Below the pieces are notes generated by a model. It did no database searches. It was not told where the DNA came from and was given only the letters and a program-made list of their open reading frames with translations. From CG1-02-35-72 sp964564475 (GTDB lineage Bacteria > Bacteroidota > Bacteroidia > Flavobacteriales > Flavobacteriaceae), in NCBI GenBank assembly GCA_964564475.1, contig CAZMBM010000020.1, positions 1 to 23,066 on the forward strand: 23,066 nt of DNA. Direction: 5' to 3'. Made by a program: the position numbers and the translations under genes. Position 1 is the first letter of the stretch; every line of letters starts with the position of its first letter. This document shows, piece by piece, positions 15,249-23,066 of the stretch.

Positions 15249-16045
15249 TGAAAGAACAATCTAAAAATATTATCCTTGCTACTCAGCATTTAAACATTGG
15301 CTATCACAATAAAAAGGGCAACTTTGTGGTACAAAAAGATTTAAATTTAAATCTCAAATCGGGGACTTTAACTTGTATTTTGGGTAACAACGGCATAGGA
15401 AAATCTACATTACTCCGCACCTTAGCGGGTATGCAACCTGTATTGGCAGGTGATGTACTGATCCATAATAAAAACAGCAGAGACTATTCGCCAACCACGC
15501 TTTCCAGATATATCAGTTTGGTTTTAACCGAAGTATTACCGCCCTCAAATCTATCTGTCTATGAACTGGTAGCTTTAGGAAGGCAACCTTATACCAATTG
15601 GTTGGGGACTTTAACTAATGACGATAAAGAAATAATTAAAAAATCATTGCAACAAACACAGGTAACAGACATCAGCCGGAAAAAATTATACGAGTTGAGC
15701 GATGGTCAAAAACAACGTGTTATGATTGCAAGAGCTCTGGCACAAAATACCGATATTATTATATTGGACGAGCCTACCGTCCATTTGGATATACATCATA
15801 AAATTGCTGTTTTAAAACTTTTAAAAAATATTTGTAAAAATCTCGGTAAGAGTATTTTAATAGCTACTCACGAAGTCAGTTTTGCCCTACAATTAGCCGA
15901 TGAACTTTGGCTTATGTACCCCAATAAATGCGTCATTGGCCCACCAAAATCACTTATCAACAACAAAACTTTACAAGAACTCTTTAAATCAGATTTGATA
16001 GAATTCGACATAAATAGCCAACATTTTAATATTGTAAATTCATAA
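15248..16045 (+). CDS. btuD: BtuD/FecE-type ABC transporter ATP-binding protein
   Basis: A 265-residue cytoplasmic ATPase of the importer. All ATPase motifs are visible: Walker A GNNGIGKSTLL, Q-loop region near SLVLTEVLPP, signature LSDGQKQR (a D in place of the first G of LSGGQ), Walker B IIILDEPTVHLD and H-loop ATHE. ATG 15248 overlaps the permease TGA by one base; GTG 15245 is an in-frame alternative. Its position directly after the permease makes it the third component of the importer. The end of the gene overlaps a candidate promoter for the next operon. Confidence 0.88.
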   Translation: MKEQSKNIILATQHLNIGYHNKKGNFVVQKDLNLNLKSGTLTCILGNNGIGKSTLLRTLAGMQPVLAGDVLIHNKNSRDYSPTTLSRYISLVLTEVLPPSNLSVYELVALGRQPYTNWLGTLTNDDKEIIKKSLQQTQVTDISRKKLYELSDGQKQRVMIARALAQNTDIIILDEPTVHLDIHHKIAVLKLLKNICKNLGKSILIATHEVSFALQLADELWLMYPNKCVIGPPKSLINNKTLQELFKSDLIEFDINSQHFNIVNS

Positions 16046-16060
16046 ATTTAATTACCTTTA
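16032..16060 (+). promoter_or_regulatory. Candidate promoter of the M28 peptidase operon
   Basis: TTG (16032-16034) is 18 nt from TACCTTTA (16053-16060), one mismatch from TAnnTTTG. Spacing fits the Bacteroidota consensus. It straddles the btuD 3' end and would start about 15 bp before ATG 16081. Confidence 0.5.
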
Positions 16061-16080
16061 ATAATTATTACTGCCTATAA

Positions 16081-17085
16081 ATGAAAAAACTGTTTTTTAA
16101 TCTTTTGTTAGCAGGGCTTTTAGTAGCCTGCGCTTCCCAACAAAACAATACCCACACTCTCAACGCTACAACTTTTGCCAAAACCATTACCAAAGTAGAT
16201 TTACAAAGCATTCTATATAAATTGGCTTCAAATGAATTTGAAGGGCGTCGTTCGGGTGAAGCGGGGCAAAAATTAGCGGCTAACTATTTATCTAATTATT
16301 ACAAAGAACGTCATATTAGTGCCACTAACGACAGCGCCAATTATTTTCAACACATCCCAAAAGCTTTTTTTAAAGGTTTAACCGATGACGATTCTGAAAA
16401 TGTTGTGGCTTTTATTAGAGGGAGTACCCTTCCCAATCAATATATCATTATTTCGGCTCATTACGACCATTTAGGTAAAAAATACGGTCGTGTGTATTAC
16501 GGTGCAGACGATGACGCTTCGGGTACATCGGCTGTTTTAGAAATTGCCGAAGCCTTTAAAATGGCTTCTGATGCCGGTCTAAGACCCAAACGCTCTATAG
16601 TCTTTCTCAATTTAACAGGAGAAGAAGAAGGATTATTCGGCTCTAAATACTATACAGAGAATCCTATTTTTCCGTTAAAAAATACCATAGCCAATTTGAA
16701 TATTGATATGATAGGTCGTGTTGATAAACATCACATAAACAACCCGAATTTTATCTATTTAATAGGTTCTGATAAATTGAGTAGTGAATTACACAACATC
16801 TCAGAAAATACTAACAGTACTTACACGCATCTCTATCTTGATTACACTTATAATGACGAAAACGACCCAAACAGATTTTATTACCGATCTGATCATTACA
16901 ATTTTGCTAAAAACAATATTCCCATTATATTTTACTTTAATGGTGTTCACGATGACTATCACCAACCAACAGATACTCCAGATAAAATAAACTACGACTT
17001 GCTTACAACGCGGGCACAATTGGTTTTTTATACAGCGTGGGAATTGGCAAATCGTTCAACCAAAATAAAACTAGATAAGCAGTAG
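16081..17085 (+). CDS. M28-family zinc peptidase lipoprotein
   Basis: A 334-residue lipoprotein (lipobox LVAC, Cys17) with one M28 aminopeptidase domain that should hydrolyse peptides in the periplasm or at the outer membrane. The two-zinc site is complete: His127 in SAHYDHLG, bridging Asp144 in GADDDASG, the Glu pair 181-182 in TGEEEGLFGS, Asp209 in NIDMIGR, and the late His in DDYHQPTDT. It starts at ATG 16081. Its TAG stop overlaps the GTG start of the next gene by one base, so it leads a tightly packed gene string. The natural substrate is unknown. Confidence 0.93.
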   Translation: MKKLFFNLLLAGLLVACASQQNNTHTLNATTFAKTITKVDLQSILYKLASNEFEGRRSGEAGQKLAANYLSNYYKERHISATNDSANYFQHIPKAFFKGLTDDDSENVVAFIRGSTLPNQYIIISAHYDHLGKKYGRVYYGADDDASGTSAVLEIAEAFKMASDAGLRPKRSIVFLNLTGEEEGLFGSKYYTENPIFPLKNTIANLNIDMIGRVDKHHINNPNFIYLIGSDKLSSELHNISENTNSTYTHLYLDYTYNDENDPNRFYYRSDHYNFAKNNIPIIFYFNGVHDDYHQPTDTPDKINYDLLTTRAQLVFYTAWELANRSTKIKLDKQ

Positions 17086-18173
17086 TGTACGCCATAATCG
17101 ACATAGAAACTACCGGTGGTAAATACAATGAAGAAGGGATTACAGAAATTGCCATTTACAAATTTGACGGCCACAGTGTGGTTGACCAGTTTATAAGTTT
17201 GGTCAACCCCGAAAAACCTATACAACCTTTTGTAGTAAGCCTAACCGGTATTAACAATAAAATGTTGCGTCAGGCACCAAAATTTTACGAAATAGCCAAA
17301 CGTATCGTAGAAATTACCGATGGTTGTGTGTTTGTGGCACACAACTCCGGTTTTGATTACCGTATTTTGAGTCAGGAATTTAAACGCATTGGCTATACTT
17401 TTGAAAAAGAAACTTTATGCACAGTTGATTTAAGCAAAAAATTAATGCCCGGCTTAGACTCGTACAGTTTGGGCAGGTTATGCCGTTCATTGGGTATTGC
17501 CGTTACCGACAGGCATCGTGCCAGTGGCGATGCACTGGCAACTGTAAAACTATTTAAACTCTTGCTTTCAAAAGACAGTTCAAAAACCATTATAAAGAAA
17601 AACATAAAGCCTGTTGTAAATGCCAAACTGATTTCAGAAAAACTGACGCGTTTATTAGAAGCCTTACCGGCCAAAGTGGGGGTATTTTATTTACACGATG
17701 CCGATGGAGGTATTTTATATATGGGTAAATCATATAATATAAAAAAAGAAGTCCTTAAAATTTTTATCGGCGAAAGCAGTTCTAAAATTGCTTTACAAAA
17801 AAAGGTACAATCTATTTCTACAGAAGAAACCGGCAATTTTCTTATTTCTAAAATAAAATACACACAAGAGTTATTGCAAAACAGACCCAAATACAACAAA
17901 CGTTATTTTGCGCCTTATAAAAGGTATAAAGTGAATTTACCCGATATGCTGCTTATTAATAAAGGCCGTGATATAGGTGAAAAATCGGTTATTTTGATAG
18001 AAAATAACACCTATAAAGGCTATGGCTTTTTTGATTTAAATTATCAGATAAGCGCAACCGATATCATGCGCAATCTGATAAATGACACCGGTGATTCTGA
18101 CATTATTTTACCTCTCATTGATCAGCATTTAAAACGTTATAAATCTGAAAAGATAATTTACATCAACACATGA
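17085..18173 (+). CDS. DnaQ-type 3'-5' exonuclease fused to a degenerate GIY-YIG domain
   Basis: A 362-residue protein. Residues 1-165 form a DEDDh exonuclease: ExoI DIETTGG (Asp6, Glu8), ExoII HNSGFDYRIL (Asp91) and ExoIII HRASGDA (His144, Asp149), so the nuclease core looks intact. Residues about 197-280 look like a GIY-YIG nuclease fold (GVFYLHDADGGILYMGKS...PKYNKRY). The usual catalytic Arg aligns with Lys, and the Glu position aligns with Tyr in my by-eye alignment. A further C-terminal segment (ILIENNTYKGYGFFDLNYQI) is of unknown role. DnaQ-UvrC/Cho-like fusions are known and point to DNA repair. The start is GTG 17085, overlapping the upstream TAG. The next gene overlaps by ATGA. Confidence 0.85.
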   Translation: MYAIIDIETTGGKYNEEGITEIAIYKFDGHSVVDQFISLVNPEKPIQPFVVSLTGINNKMLRQAPKFYEIAKRIVEITDGCVFVAHNSGFDYRILSQEFKRIGYTFEKETLCTVDLSKKLMPGLDSYSLGRLCRSLGIAVTDRHRASGDALATVKLFKLLLSKDSSKTIIKKNIKPVVNAKLISEKLTRLLEALPAKVGVFYLHDADGGILYMGKSYNIKKEVLKIFIGESSSKIALQKKVQSISTEETGNFLISKIKYTQELLQNRPKYNKRYFAPYKRYKVNLPDMLLINKGRDIGEKSVILIENNTYKGYGFFDLNYQISATDIMRNLINDTGDSDIILPLIDQHLKRYKSEKIIYINT

Positions 18174-20143
18174 GAAACCTTTACTTATTAATAACACTGC
18201 TTTTTATCTTTAAAAGTCGGGCGCAAGATTTAGAACTTCCTTTTAAATTTGGTGTCATTCCACAAGATGAGTTCGATATGGAATTCTACGTCAAAGATTC
18301 AACCGCAGACGCTGTTGTTTTGTACGAAAAAGCCTTGGCTAAAGTAGTTATGGTAAACAATAGACTGCGTTTACAAACAACCTATTATTATAAAATTAAA
18401 ATATTTGACAAAAACGACAATGAACATGCCAGTGTAGCTATTCCGTTATACAACAATTTAAAATCTCATGAAAAAGTAATCAAAATAAAAGGTATTACAC
18501 ATAATTTAGAAAACGGAAAAGACGTTAAAACTTTTTTAGATAAAAAAAGTATTTTTACTACAAAGGAAAGTGAGCATTGGAAAGAAGTTAAATTCACACT
18601 TCCCAACATTAAAAAAGGCAGCATTATAGAGTACACCTTCACCAAACAGTCTCCCTATTTTTACAATTTTACGGGTTGGTATTTTCAAAGTGATATACCA
18701 AAGATTTACAGCGAATTACACTCACTTATTCCGGGTAACTGGTCTTATAACAAGCGTTTAATCGGATATAAAAAACTCGATATAAAAAAGCAAAAAATAA
18801 AAAAGGCTTGCTTTACTTTTGTGGGTTTAGAAAAAGCTACAGATTGTGAAGATCTAACCTATGCCATGAAAGATGTTCCGGCTTTTAAGAAAGAAGTTTA
18901 CCTTACCAGCAAAGAGAACTATTTGTCTCATATTGCATTTGAACTGGCAGAACAACATTATTTTAACGGCGCTACCGAAAAATATACTAAGACGTGGAAA
19001 GACGTCGATAAAAAATTTAGATTTGAATACGAAATCGGCAAACAACTAAAACGCATAGATTACACAAAAAAATTAATCCCTTCAGAATTCTTTTCAGAAA
19101 GCGACACGCTTAAAAAAGCCATAAATATTTACCATTTTATTCAGAATTATTTTAGGTGGAACGAAGAATACCATGTCTTCAAATCAGTCGATTTTAAAAA
19201 AGCTTTTAAATTAAAAACAGGTAATGCTACCGAGATTAACATAGCCTTGTGTAATGCCTTAAACGCCGCCGGAATACCCACTAAACTCATGCTTCTCTCT
19301 ACACGTGAAAACGGCTTACCAACTTATGTCCATCCTGTTTTGAGCGATTTTAACTACGCCATAGCTGTCGTGAAAATCAATAATTTTTTGTACGAATTAG
19401 ATGCCAGTATTAAACAAATATCGTTTGGAATGCTGCCATTTAAAGTACTTAATTCTTACGGACGCGTAATGGATTTTAAAAGAGGAAGCTATTGGCTTGA
19501 CATAAAAGCACCCCGAAATGTTAAAACAACAGCCATTAATTTAAAATTTAACGATGGTGTTTTAAATGGTCTTATGCGCATTAGCAGTAGTGCCTATACC
19601 GCTCATAGAAAAAGAGATGATTTGGTGAATAAAGGTGAGAAAAAATATCTCAAAGCGCTTGAAGATAATTCTGAAATGAATGAACTTCTAATCGAATCAT
19701 ATAGGGTACGCAACTTAGATAAACTTGAAAAATTACTTTTAGAAGATTTTAAAATTAGTTTTGAAAACGAATCAGATAATGAAAATTTATTGATTATTAA
19801 CCCCTACCTCAACAGGACTACAAGCAATCCCTTTCAATTAAAAAAGCGTAATTACCCAGTTGACTTTGGATACCCTGAAACAGAACAATACCGGCTCGAT
19901 TTTACAGTACCGGAGGGCTATACTATCAGTTCTGTTCCTAAAAATATAAACATGAGCCTGGAAAACAACGCTGCCATCTTAGTCGGTAAAAGTACTGTAA
20001 ATGGCAAACACATTACTATAGATTATATCATGAAAATTAATAAAGTGACTTTTCTGCCCAAAGAGTATTCACGCCTAAAAAACTTTTTTAAAAATATTAT
20101 AGATTTACAGAATGATATAATTGTTCTTAAAAAGAAATTATGA
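18170..20143 (+). CDS. DUF3857/transglutaminase-like secreted protein
   Basis: A 657-residue protein with a signal peptide (hydrophobic 4-14, then SRAQD). The N-terminal half is a DUF3857 beta domain (about 25-270). A transglutaminase-like core follows near 290-420, with KTGNATEINIALCNALNAAG and a downstream STRENG...FNYAIA segment. The rest is a DUF3858-like C-terminal domain. The Cys of the classical GxC motif is replaced by Ala in GNATEIN, as I recall for this Bacteroidota group. Catalysis is therefore unlikely, and a binding or scaffold role is possible. It overlaps its neighbours on both sides by ATGA. It probably acts in the periplasm, but its partner is unknown. Confidence 0.85.
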   Translation: MRNLYLLITLLFIFKSRAQDLELPFKFGVIPQDEFDMEFYVKDSTADAVVLYEKALAKVVMVNNRLRLQTTYYYKIKIFDKNDNEHASVAIPLYNNLKSHEKVIKIKGITHNLENGKDVKTFLDKKSIFTTKESEHWKEVKFTLPNIKKGSIIEYTFTKQSPYFYNFTGWYFQSDIPKIYSELHSLIPGNWSYNKRLIGYKKLDIKKQKIKKACFTFVGLEKATDCEDLTYAMKDVPAFKKEVYLTSKENYLSHIAFELAEQHYFNGATEKYTKTWKDVDKKFRFEYEIGKQLKRIDYTKKLIPSEFFSESDTLKKAINIYHFIQNYFRWNEEYHVFKSVDFKKAFKLKTGNATEINIALCNALNAAGIPTKLMLLSTRENGLPTYVHPVLSDFNYAIAVVKINNFLYELDASIKQISFGMLPFKVLNSYGRVMDFKRGSYWLDIKAPRNVKTTAINLKFNDGVLNGLMRISSSAYTAHRKRDDLVNKGEKKYLKALEDNSEMNELLIESYRVRNLDKLEKLLLEDFKISFENESDNENLLIINPYLNRTTSNPFQLKKRNYPVDFGYPETEQYRLDFTVPEGYTISSVPKNINMSLENNAAILVGKSTVNGKHITIDYIMKINKVTFLPKEYSRLKNFFKNIIDLQNDIIVLKKKL

Positions 20144-21048
20144 CAAAATATTTAATAGCCATAGTAGGCCCTACAGCCATAGGTAAAACAGCTCTTAGCA
20201 TTGCCATTGCCAAACATTTTAATACGGCTATTATTTCGTGCGATTCACGTCAAATTTTTAAGGAAATGTGCATAGGTACCGCTGTGCCTTCTAAAGAAGA
20301 GTTGGCAGAAGTCAAGCACTATTTTATTCAGTCAAAATCTATATTTGAACCTTATAATGTGGGACAATTTGAACGTGATGCTTTAGAAACATTAGACCTG
20401 CTTTTTAAAAGTCACGAAACAGTTATTATGGTGGGCGGCAGTGGTCTTTACGCCGATGCGGTTATAAAAGGCTTAGATTATTTTCCTGATGTTGACTCTT
20501 CTATAAGAACACAACTCAAAGCCGAATTAGATAAAAACGGTCTGTATGCCCTGCAATTAAAGCTCAAAAAATTAGATAGAGAAAGTTTTGAAAGTATAGA
20601 AATTGAAAATCCGCAGCGTCTTTGCCGCGCTCTAGAAATATGTATAGGCACAGGGAAACCTTACAGCAGTTTTAAAAACAAACAAAAGACCAAACGTCCT
20701 TTTAAAACAATTATAATTGGTTTAGAAGCTTCTCGCGACACACTATACGAACGTATTAACAAGCGCGTTGACAGCATGCTTGAACAAGGTTTATTGAGTG
20801 AAGCAACCGAACTTTATCCTAATAGACATTTGAATGCCTTACAGACTGTTGGTTACAAAGAGTTATTCAACTATTTAGACGGTAAGTACAGCCTCGAGAT
20901 GGCTATTGATGTTATTAAAAGAAATACGCGTCGTTTTGCCAAACGACAACTGACTTGGTTTAAAAAAAATCGAGAAATAACCTGGTTTAATTTTAAAAAA
21001 ACAGAAGATGTTATTCCCTTTTTAGAATCTAAATTAACTAAAATATGA
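20140..21048 (+). CDS. miaA: tRNA dimethylallyltransferase
   Basis: A 302-residue cytoplasmic enzyme that transfers a dimethylallyl group to N6 of A37 in tRNAs reading UNN codons. Visible motifs are the P-loop GPTAIGKTALS (10-20), SCDSRQIFKEMCIGTA (a variant of the usual DSRQ segment), HYFIQSKSIFEPYNVGQFERDA, VGGSGLYADAVIKGLD, and the C-terminal LQTVGYKELFNYLDGKYSLEMAID segment ending NTRRFAKRQLTWFKK. The length matches the family, and nothing is missing. It starts at ATG 20140, overlapping the previous gene by ATGA. It overlaps the next gene by the same four bases. Confidence 0.96.
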   Translation: MTKYLIAIVGPTAIGKTALSIAIAKHFNTAIISCDSRQIFKEMCIGTAVPSKEELAEVKHYFIQSKSIFEPYNVGQFERDALETLDLLFKSHETVIMVGGSGLYADAVIKGLDYFPDVDSSIRTQLKAELDKNGLYALQLKLKKLDRESFESIEIENPQRLCRALEICIGTGKPYSSFKNKQKTKRPFKTIIIGLEASRDTLYERINKRVDSMLEQGLLSEATELYPNRHLNALQTVGYKELFNYLDGKYSLEMAIDVIKRNTRRFAKRQLTWFKKNREITWFNFKKTEDVIPFLESKLTKI

Positions 21049-21938
21049 CCTGTAGCGAATGGCAAAATACAGGAACATACCACAGTGTTTTAGAACACAA
21101 TATTTTTGTAATTGATACCCAGAAACATTTTGATACTACCATAGTTATTTTACACGGTTACCCCACATCGTCATACGATTTTTACAAAGTTTTAAAACCG
21201 CTCTCAAAAAAATATCGCGTCATTTTGCACGACCATTTGGGCTTTGGTTTTTCTGACAAACCCGGCTACGAAAAGTACAGTATTAAAACACAGGCCGATA
21301 TAGCCGAAAAATTATGGGTAAAACTTAAAATACAAGACCCTATTATCTTGGCACATAATTATGGTACAAGTGTGGCCACCGAATTATTGGCACGTCAAAA
21401 CGAAGGGAAAATTAAACTAAAATTTAGAGGACTTATTCTATGTAACGGTAGCATTCATATAGAATTAGCCAAACTACGCCCTATCCAAAAGATGCTAAAA
21501 TCGCGATTTTTAGGTCGGTTTATTGCTTTATTTGCTTCACAAAAAACATTCAATAGAAATATGAGAAGTCTTTTCTATACAGCTTCTAAACTCAGCATAG
21601 ATGAATTGGATAATATGTGGTATTTATTACGTCAAAATAACGGTAAAAGGGTATTGCCTAAAATCACACGCTACATAAACGAACGCTATAAGTACTGGGA
21701 TAGGTGGATTGGCGCTCTTAAAAATACCGATTTAATAGTAGGGCTGGTATGGGCTACCCAAGATTCTGTGGCTGTAAAAGATATTGCCACACAATTAGAC
21801 GCCGAAATCAAAAATTCACGCTTGTTTTGGCTTGAAAAAACAGGACATTACCCTATGCTGGAAAATCCTGAGCTTTGGATGGCACTTATAAATAATGCTG
21901 TAAAAAGTATCTCAGAAATTAACGTCTCGAATAATTAG
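21045..21938 (+). CDS. Alpha/beta hydrolase (MEST-like) with Asn in the nucleophile position
   Basis: A 297-residue alpha/beta-hydrolase, most like the MEST/epoxide-hydrolase-like group. Markers are LHGYPTSSYDFYKVL (oxyanion region), DHLGFGFSDKP, the nucleophile elbow AHNYGTS, ATQDSVA (acid candidate Asp240) and TGHYPMLENP (His268). The elbow normally reads HDYGD or similar with an Asp nucleophile; here Asn105 (codon 21357-21359, AAT) takes that place. The rest of the triad is kept. The Asn may make it inactive, or leave it usable if it deamidates. No signal peptide is seen. It is the last gene of the string and overlaps the 3' end of guaB by 20 bp. Confidence 0.85.
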   Translation: MTCSEWQNTGTYHSVLEHNIFVIDTQKHFDTTIVILHGYPTSSYDFYKVLKPLSKKYRVILHDHLGFGFSDKPGYEKYSIKTQADIAEKLWVKLKIQDPIILAHNYGTSVATELLARQNEGKIKLKFRGLILCNGSIHIELAKLRPIQKMLKSRFLGRFIALFASQKTFNRNMRSLFYTASKLSIDELDNMWYLLRQNNGKRVLPKITRYINERYKYWDRWIGALKNTDLIVGLVWATQDSVAVKDIATQLDAEIKNSRLFWLEKTGHYPMLENPELWMALINNAVKSISEINVSNN

Positions 21939-23066
21939 GCGATTCTTTGGTTATGGTAATATCATGCGGATGGCTCTCGGTGACGCCGGCAGCCGTGATT
22001 TTTACAAATTGTGATTTTTCTTTTAAATCGTCAATAGAGGCGGCTCCACAATATCCCATTCCGGCACGTAATCCACCTATAAATTGATGCATAGTCTCAT
22101 ACAAATCGCCTTTGTAAGGCACACGTCCTACTATTCCTTCCGGAACCAGTTTTTTTATATCATCTTCAACATCCTGAAAATAACGATCTTTTGAGCCTTG
22201 TTTCATTGCTTCTACAGATCCCATACCACGATAGGATTTAAATTTTCGACCTTCAAAAATAATGGTTTCACCGGGCGATTCTTTTGTTCCGGCCAGTAAA
22301 GAACCCAACATAACAGTCGAAGCGCCGGCTGCAATAGCTTTGGTAATGTCTCCCGTATAACGAATACCGCCATCTGCAATGATAGGTATGTTTGTTTCTT
22401 TTAAAGCTTTGGCTACTTCAATAATAGCCGATAATTGCGGAAAACCAACACCGGCTACCACACGTGTGGTACAAATAGAGCCCGGTCCGATACCAACCTT
22501 AACCGCATCAGCTCCGGCTTCTGCTAAAAACTTGGCGGCTTCGCCTGTGGCAATATTTCCCACAATTACATCGATATTTGGATGATTGCTTTTAATTTTT
22601 TTGAGCGTATTTACAACACCTTCTGTATGCCCGTGCGCGGTATCAATAACCAAGGCGTCAACACCCGCTTCTACCAGTAAATTGGCACGTTCTACAGCAT
22701 CGGCGGTTACACCAATAGCCGCAGCTACGCGTAAACGTCCGTAGTTATCTTTATTGGCATAGGGGTTTTCGCTTACTTTTATAATATCGCGATATGTAAT
22801 GAGGCCTATTAATTTATTATCGGCTGTAACCACCGGTAATTTTTCTATTTTATGACGTTGTAAAATAACCGCAGCTTCTTTTAGAGAAGTCCCTTCATGA
22901 GTTGTTACCAAATTTTTTGAGGTCATGACCTTCTCAATTTTATGGTCATCATCGCGTTCAAATCTTAAATCGCGGTTAGTAATTATCCCTACTAAAACCC
23001 CTTCTCCATCAACAATAGGAATACCGCCAATTTTATATTCGGCCATACACTTTTTAGCATCTAAAA
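21919..23066 (-). CDS. guaB: IMP dehydrogenase, 5' end outside the window
   Basis: The visible 375+ residues cover the C-terminal part of IMP dehydrogenase, which oxidises IMP to XMP in guanine nucleotide synthesis. Reading from the cut end, the Bateman CBS segments come first (KIGGIPIVDGEGVLVGIITNRD; HKIEKLPVV). The barrel follows, with VDALVIDTAHGH, VGNIATGEAA, the catalytic Cys loop GIGPGSICTTRVVAG and IIADGGIRYTGDITKAIAAGA. The flap region YRGMGSVEAM is also present. The C-terminal ITITKESPNYSRR and stop are at 21919. The frame continues to 23066, so an apparent ATG at 23046 is internal. About the first 115 residues are missing. It converges on the hydrolase gene. Confidence 0.97.
   Translation of the reverse strand, partial: LDAKKCMAEYKIGGIPIVDGEGVLVGIITNRDLRFERDDDHKIEKVMTSKNLVTTHEGTSLKEAAVILQRHKIEKLPVVTADNKLIGLITYRDIIKVSENPYANKDNYGRLRVAAAIGVTADAVERANLLVEAGVDALVIDTAHGHTEGVVNTLKKIKSNHPNIDVIVGNIATGEAAKFLAEAGADAVKVGIGPGSICTTRVVAGVGFPQLSAIIEVAKALKETNIPIIADGGIRYTGDITKAIAAGASTVMLGSLLAGTKESPGETIIFEGRKFKSYRGMGSVEAMKQGSKDRYFQDVEDDIKKLVPEGIVGRVPYKGDLYETMHQFIGGLRAGMGYCGAASIDDLKEKSQFVKITAAGVTESHPHDITITKESPNYSRR

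Overview
The window looks like a chromosomal segment of a member of the Bacteroidota, most likely Flavobacteriaceae. The DNA is AT-rich. Start codons lack strong Shine-Dalgarno sequences. Several upstream regions carry the TAnnTTTG -7 promoter element typical of this phylum. The gene content fits as well: a BshB1 bacillithiol deacetylase, a DUF2520/KdsC pair, DUF3857 and DUF2147 proteins, and an S23-type four-helix-bundle gene. The organism is inferred from protein style and promoter motifs, not from a database match.

Layout. (1) Positions 1-3044 read leftward: the 5' part of tRNA-His(GTG) with its own promoter, bshB1, a frameshifted four-helix-bundle pseudogene enclosed by 24-bp inverted repeats, a trans-sulfuration-type PLP enzyme, and a lipoprotein glutathione peroxidase. 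(2) Positions 3207-8653 read rightward: pyruvate phosphate dikinase with a clear terminator, then DUF2520, kdsC, a YihY/BrkB membrane protein and a DUF2147 protein. (3) Positions 8654-8977 have no gene but hold a mosaic of hairpin repeats, a leftward terminator and a large palindrome. (4) Positions 8978-16045 form a vitamin B12 uptake locus. A leftward TonB-dependent receptor (BtuB-like) lies behind a cobalamin riboswitch. A divergent acyl-CoA dehydrogenase is followed directly by BtuF-, BtuC- and BtuD-like genes. (5) Positions 16081-21938 are a very compact rightward gene string: M28 peptidase lipoprotein, DnaQ/GIY-YIG fusion, DUF3857 protein, miaA and an alpha/beta hydrolase. It meets the leftward guaB (5' part outside the window) tail to tail.

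How the genes fit together. The receptor moves B12 across the outer membrane, the lipoprotein captures it in the periplasm, and the permease and ATPase import it; only the receptor has the riboswitch. The PLP sulfur-amino-acid enzyme, the thiol peroxidase and BshB1 may share a thiol/redox theme, but no shared regulation is visible.

The most notable features are four. The inverted-repeat-bounded four-helix-bundle element has two compensating frameshifts. The BtuC permease has no ATG, GTG or usable TTG start and opens in frame right after the BtuF stop. The alpha/beta hydrolase has Asn at the nucleophile position. The intergenic region at 8654-8977 holds a hairpin mosaic.
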